This document shows positions 61,501 to 64,000 of a stretch of 64,000 nucleotides of DNA, piece by piece (within the stretch, counting starts at the first letter, position 1; each line of letters starts with the position of its first letter). The stretch spans positions 62,001 through 126,000 of the forward strand of contig JAQGBZ010000135.1 in the NCBI GenBank assembly GCA_034687125.1, in the 5' to 3' direction. A program made the position numbers and the translations under genes. The notes beneath the pieces are model-generated. The model saw nothing but the letters and a program-made list of their open reading frames with translations. It had not been told where the DNA came from and did no database searches. The DNA is from Neelides folsomi. Taxonomy: Eukaryota; Arthropoda; Collembola; Neelipleona; Neelidae.

Positions 61501-63714
61501 TCAAAAAGAGGAACCCCATGTCATTTTTACGAAGGAAGAAATTCATTCTGCAACCTGGATTCACCACGTCGTTCAAAACACAACGTTGACAGTTTTTCAA
61601 ATCAACCTTCCTTGTATGTACTATGAGCATATTAAAATACCAGCCTCACTGATCTCAGATTTGAACTCTCTGGATTAATTCCTCAGGACAAGAAAGCCTT
61701 TTGGGCTAATTTGGATCCCGAATTACAAGAAACATTCAATAATTATTTGAAAATATTTGATAACTTATGTTAAAATATTTTATTTAATCCAATTTGTCTA
61801 GTATACAAAGCCTTTTTAATTGATGTACTAACATGAGAATTTTATGATTTGGAAAATTTAACTATAAAATAAACCTTTAGAAACGAAAAAATTAATCTTT
61901 CATTTTGAGATTTATGGATTTAAATTGCAAACACACATATATATATATATATTTGAGATTAAGGTAAAAGTAATTTTAAGAGTACTTGATTACCAAAATG
62001 TAATTTAGCGCGCGGATTTAATAGACAATTTCGTGATTGTTAATGACTATCTGGTGCTTTATACGTCAACCCCATAATAATTCTTCAGTGGCTAGGAAGG
62101 AATTAAACTAATAATCTCTTCTTCACGATTGAGTCTTACGACCTTCCAAACTACTTTAATACCAAGTCCGGGAAATCTAGACGAATCGTAAAAGATCAAT
62201 AAAGCAAACCATCCGGAAATTCCATTAATTTTATAATAATTTAAGATTTCAAAAAAATAATCAAAATCTATATTATTTTTAGGTTGCCTTCAATATTACT
62301 TTGGTATAAGTATACTCTACCTACATATAGTTGATGCAAATGTATAGGATACAAGCTGCAATAAATATGCCATGTGTAATGGCAGATGTAGCGTAGCTGT
62401 TTTATACCTTTATTGTATTACGTACTTATCAAAATAATGAAAAGTACTTATTGAAAGTATTCTGAGATTCAAAAAATTGGTTTAAAATTTACCAAAGGAA
62501 ATGAAGTTATTAATATTTTGAATGAAGTCTTAAATTGAAGGAAGGTCTTTAGAGGGAAGAGTTTGCGATTAAAAGAACCGATGGTGAGTGGAAGATTGTT
62601 CTTAGCTTTTCGTTGCCATTAGTAAATGATAGTGACCGCCATCGGGTGAAAACCACGAAGGGCAATGAAAATATTTACGTTAGCAAGAGTTAATGGTAAA
62701 CATTTTGTGGAGTGTAGTTGATGACGAGATAAGTAAGTCTATTTAGTATCTGTATATGTATAGCAAATACTTCCCTGGAGCCAGCATTTTACCTGGAAAC
62801 TTATGATCCCACTCCCCCCGTGGTCAAGTGTGTTGAAGACATAATGGGCGTAGTGGTCCGTGTTGGCTGAGAGAACGAAAGTCATTTATACATACACCAT
62901 ATAATATAGTATAATATAAATAAAGGGGTGGAATTAAATTGAGTCGCTCACCTCCTTGAGGAAAGAATTGGGCATATATGTCTCGGAAAGTATCTTCCTG
63001 AACGATACCCGAAGGGCACTCAGCCTTAAACCCACGGTAGATTCGTTTAATCTCACGCTCAGTGAATCTTGTGAGACGGCAGAGTGTTTGAATGCTTTCG
63101 GGTCTGTAACGGGGAGATCCGCTCTCGCTCTCGTCCAGTTCGGACTCTGTCTCATAATCAAAATTTTAATTACTTACAAAGTCTCATATACAAGACATTA
63201 TTTTATTTCACTTTTAACAGAACACATTATATTTTTGTGAAATTGTGACATTATAAGTACAGTCGTGAAGGCCTTGTGACCCATTGCAGTCTCTTTATGG
63301 GCATTAACGTTGCTTTTTCTTTACCTATTGGTGTCTACCCTTATTTATTTATATAAAATTTAAATAATGTTAGTTTATATACATAGTTGAGTTCTAGGTA
63401 TATATAAATAGACGGATGTCTATAAGTTATATCATTATATTTATAATATAAATTAATTTGGAATGAAATACTAACCATCATTAAAAATATACCAAGGTAA
63501 GTATTTATATTAAATGAAAATTGACCTAAGGCGAATTTGACACCGGTCCATGCTTGTCGCACAAAGTCGAGGAACCTTGAGTAAACAGTCTTCCGACGAG
63601 ATGAGGAAACTCCTCGTTTCTGAATGCGAGTCTCCTCTTCGGTTCGACTCTTTGAGTGATCCGAGCTCACGACCCCGTACATTCTCAACCATTGAAGCCA
63701 GATGGGCAAGCTGG
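58595..63714 (-). CDS. KCNIP: Kv channel-interacting protein (KChIP), EF-hand
   Basis: KChIPs are cytosolic calcium sensors that bind the N-terminus of Kv4 potassium channels and tune A-type currents. Minus-strand exons in coding order: 63714-63526, 63146-62952, 62866-62793, 59073-58861, 58705-58595. All phases agree. Starting at the ATG 63682, the protein is 249 residues. The core begins [22 protein letters not shown]1 is the family's degenerate ECPSG loop. EF2 ([14 protein letters not shown]) has Gly at loop position 3 and is weak. EF3 ([12 protein letters not shown]) and EF4 ([12 protein letters not shown]) are canonical. The C-terminus [14 protein letters not shown] is typical. The 74-base EF2 exon is too short to be seen as an ORF. 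The first exon has a strong acceptor (CTTTTTCCAG) before 63714, so other 5' exons outside the window may give alternative N-termini. Its donor (TAG|GTCAAT) is weak. Confidence 0.93.
59074..62792 (-). other. KChIP intron 3 hosting a transposase relic
   Basis: 3.7 kb intron between the EF2 and EF3 exons, AT-rich. Apart from the opposite-strand transposase relic at 60287-61773, nothing else is recognised. Confidence 0.7.
60287..61773 (+). pseudogene. Decayed transposase-like gene (DUF7869-like), opposite strand in KChIP intron
   Basis: Pieces in order match, from memory, a widespread invertebrate transposase-like family. An N-terminal part has [18 protein letters not shown] (60287-60487). A Cys-rich segment has [12 protein letters not shown] (about 60570). 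A helical part carries [10 protein letters not shown] and CLSIDLQA (60645-60833). The core is [10 protein letters not shown]…FILWHL, with VWSDRCGARNDN (about 61138-61175) resembling the catalytic WTDNC-type motif of the family. The C-terminal part is [20 protein letters not shown] (61270-61330), ending [11 protein letters not shown] and stop. The frame changes several times and stops occur. One change, at about 60830-60936, has GT/AG borders and may be an intron. I saw no terminal repeats, so superfamily and ends are open. Confidence 0.65.
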
Positions 63715-64000
63715 CTGGAAAAAGGGAAATGAAACAGTTAATTGCTCAAAGAAAATTTCCATCCGATTTCTCATGACTGATGAAAGTCCCCTAATAATAA
63801 ATATACCATTTTCTAGTCTTTCGCAGTCTTTTTCATACAAGGGAACTTCGCCATTCCACCCATGCACATAAGTAGTAAGCAAAGAGAAGCATAATTAGGC
63901 GATTTAAAGTAAATGGAACTTGATTTTAATTTGTATTCTCTATTCACAACTTCCCCATGGGTTCTATTCATCATTCGTTAAGTAACAAAGAGCGGTTAGA
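63715..64000. other. 5' side of the KChIP first recognised exon
   Basis: Upstream intron or promoter of KChIP. The polypyrimidine tract and acceptor at 63715-63726 suggest intronic sequence. No further exon found before the window ends. Confidence 0.4.

Noticed and set aside
62934-63161. 75-codon minus ORF over KChIP exon 2
   Set aside because: Wrong frame; the shifted frame gives the KChIP core ([11 protein letters not shown]…) and matches the neighbouring exon phases.
1-64000. CRISPR arrays, bacterial operons, rRNA or tRNA genes
   Set aside because: No regularly spaced direct repeats, and I found no convincing tRNA or rRNA sequence by eye; the spliced genes show a eukaryotic chromosome.

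Overview
The window is eukaryotic nuclear DNA, almost certainly from an arthropod. It is very AT-rich between genes, and the GC-richer exons are interrupted by canonical GT-AG introns. The proteins are metazoan with arthropod flavour, for example an arthropod-type KChIP and a smog-like class C receptor. A crustacean, perhaps a parasitic (caligid) copepod, is my guess from composition and protein style; I could not test it.

Layout. (1) 340-9010, plus strand: otopetrin proton channel, 14 exons, 901 residues as assembled here. (2) 16544-24880, minus strand: a two-exon gene for a large secreted, disordered, Pro/His/Ser-rich protein of 1658 residues that I do not recognise. It has a TATA promoter candidate near 25.17 kb and a young mariner-type deletion derivative in its intron. 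(3) 30132-31750, plus: mitochondrial phosphate carrier (SLC25A3 type), 5 coding exons, 360 residues. (4) 31.8-48.9 kb: a long gene-poor stretch with three GC-richer islands whose coding status is unclear, and a Tc1-type deletion derivative at 45.7-46.1 kb. (5) 49000-53319, plus: class C GPCR with a Venus-flytrap domain, 9 coding exons, 930 residues. (6) 54.7-57.2 kb: a cluster of non-autonomous DNA transposons, including a foldback-like element inserted inside a hAT-like element with both target-site duplications still readable. (7) 58595-63714, minus: KChIP-type potassium-channel-interacting EF-hand protein, 5 exons. Its third intron carries a decayed transposase gene on the opposite strand.

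The genes do not form an operon or an obvious pathway. Otopetrin, the class C GPCR and KChIP are all membrane or neuronal-signalling proteins and the phosphate carrier is mitochondrial housekeeping; their proximity is probably incidental. The least explained items are the giant secreted protein, two abutting perfect hairpins with an identical five-base loop at 28711-28758, the nested transposons at 55.5-57.2 kb, and the GC islands at 35.6-38.9 and 42.8-43.2 kb.
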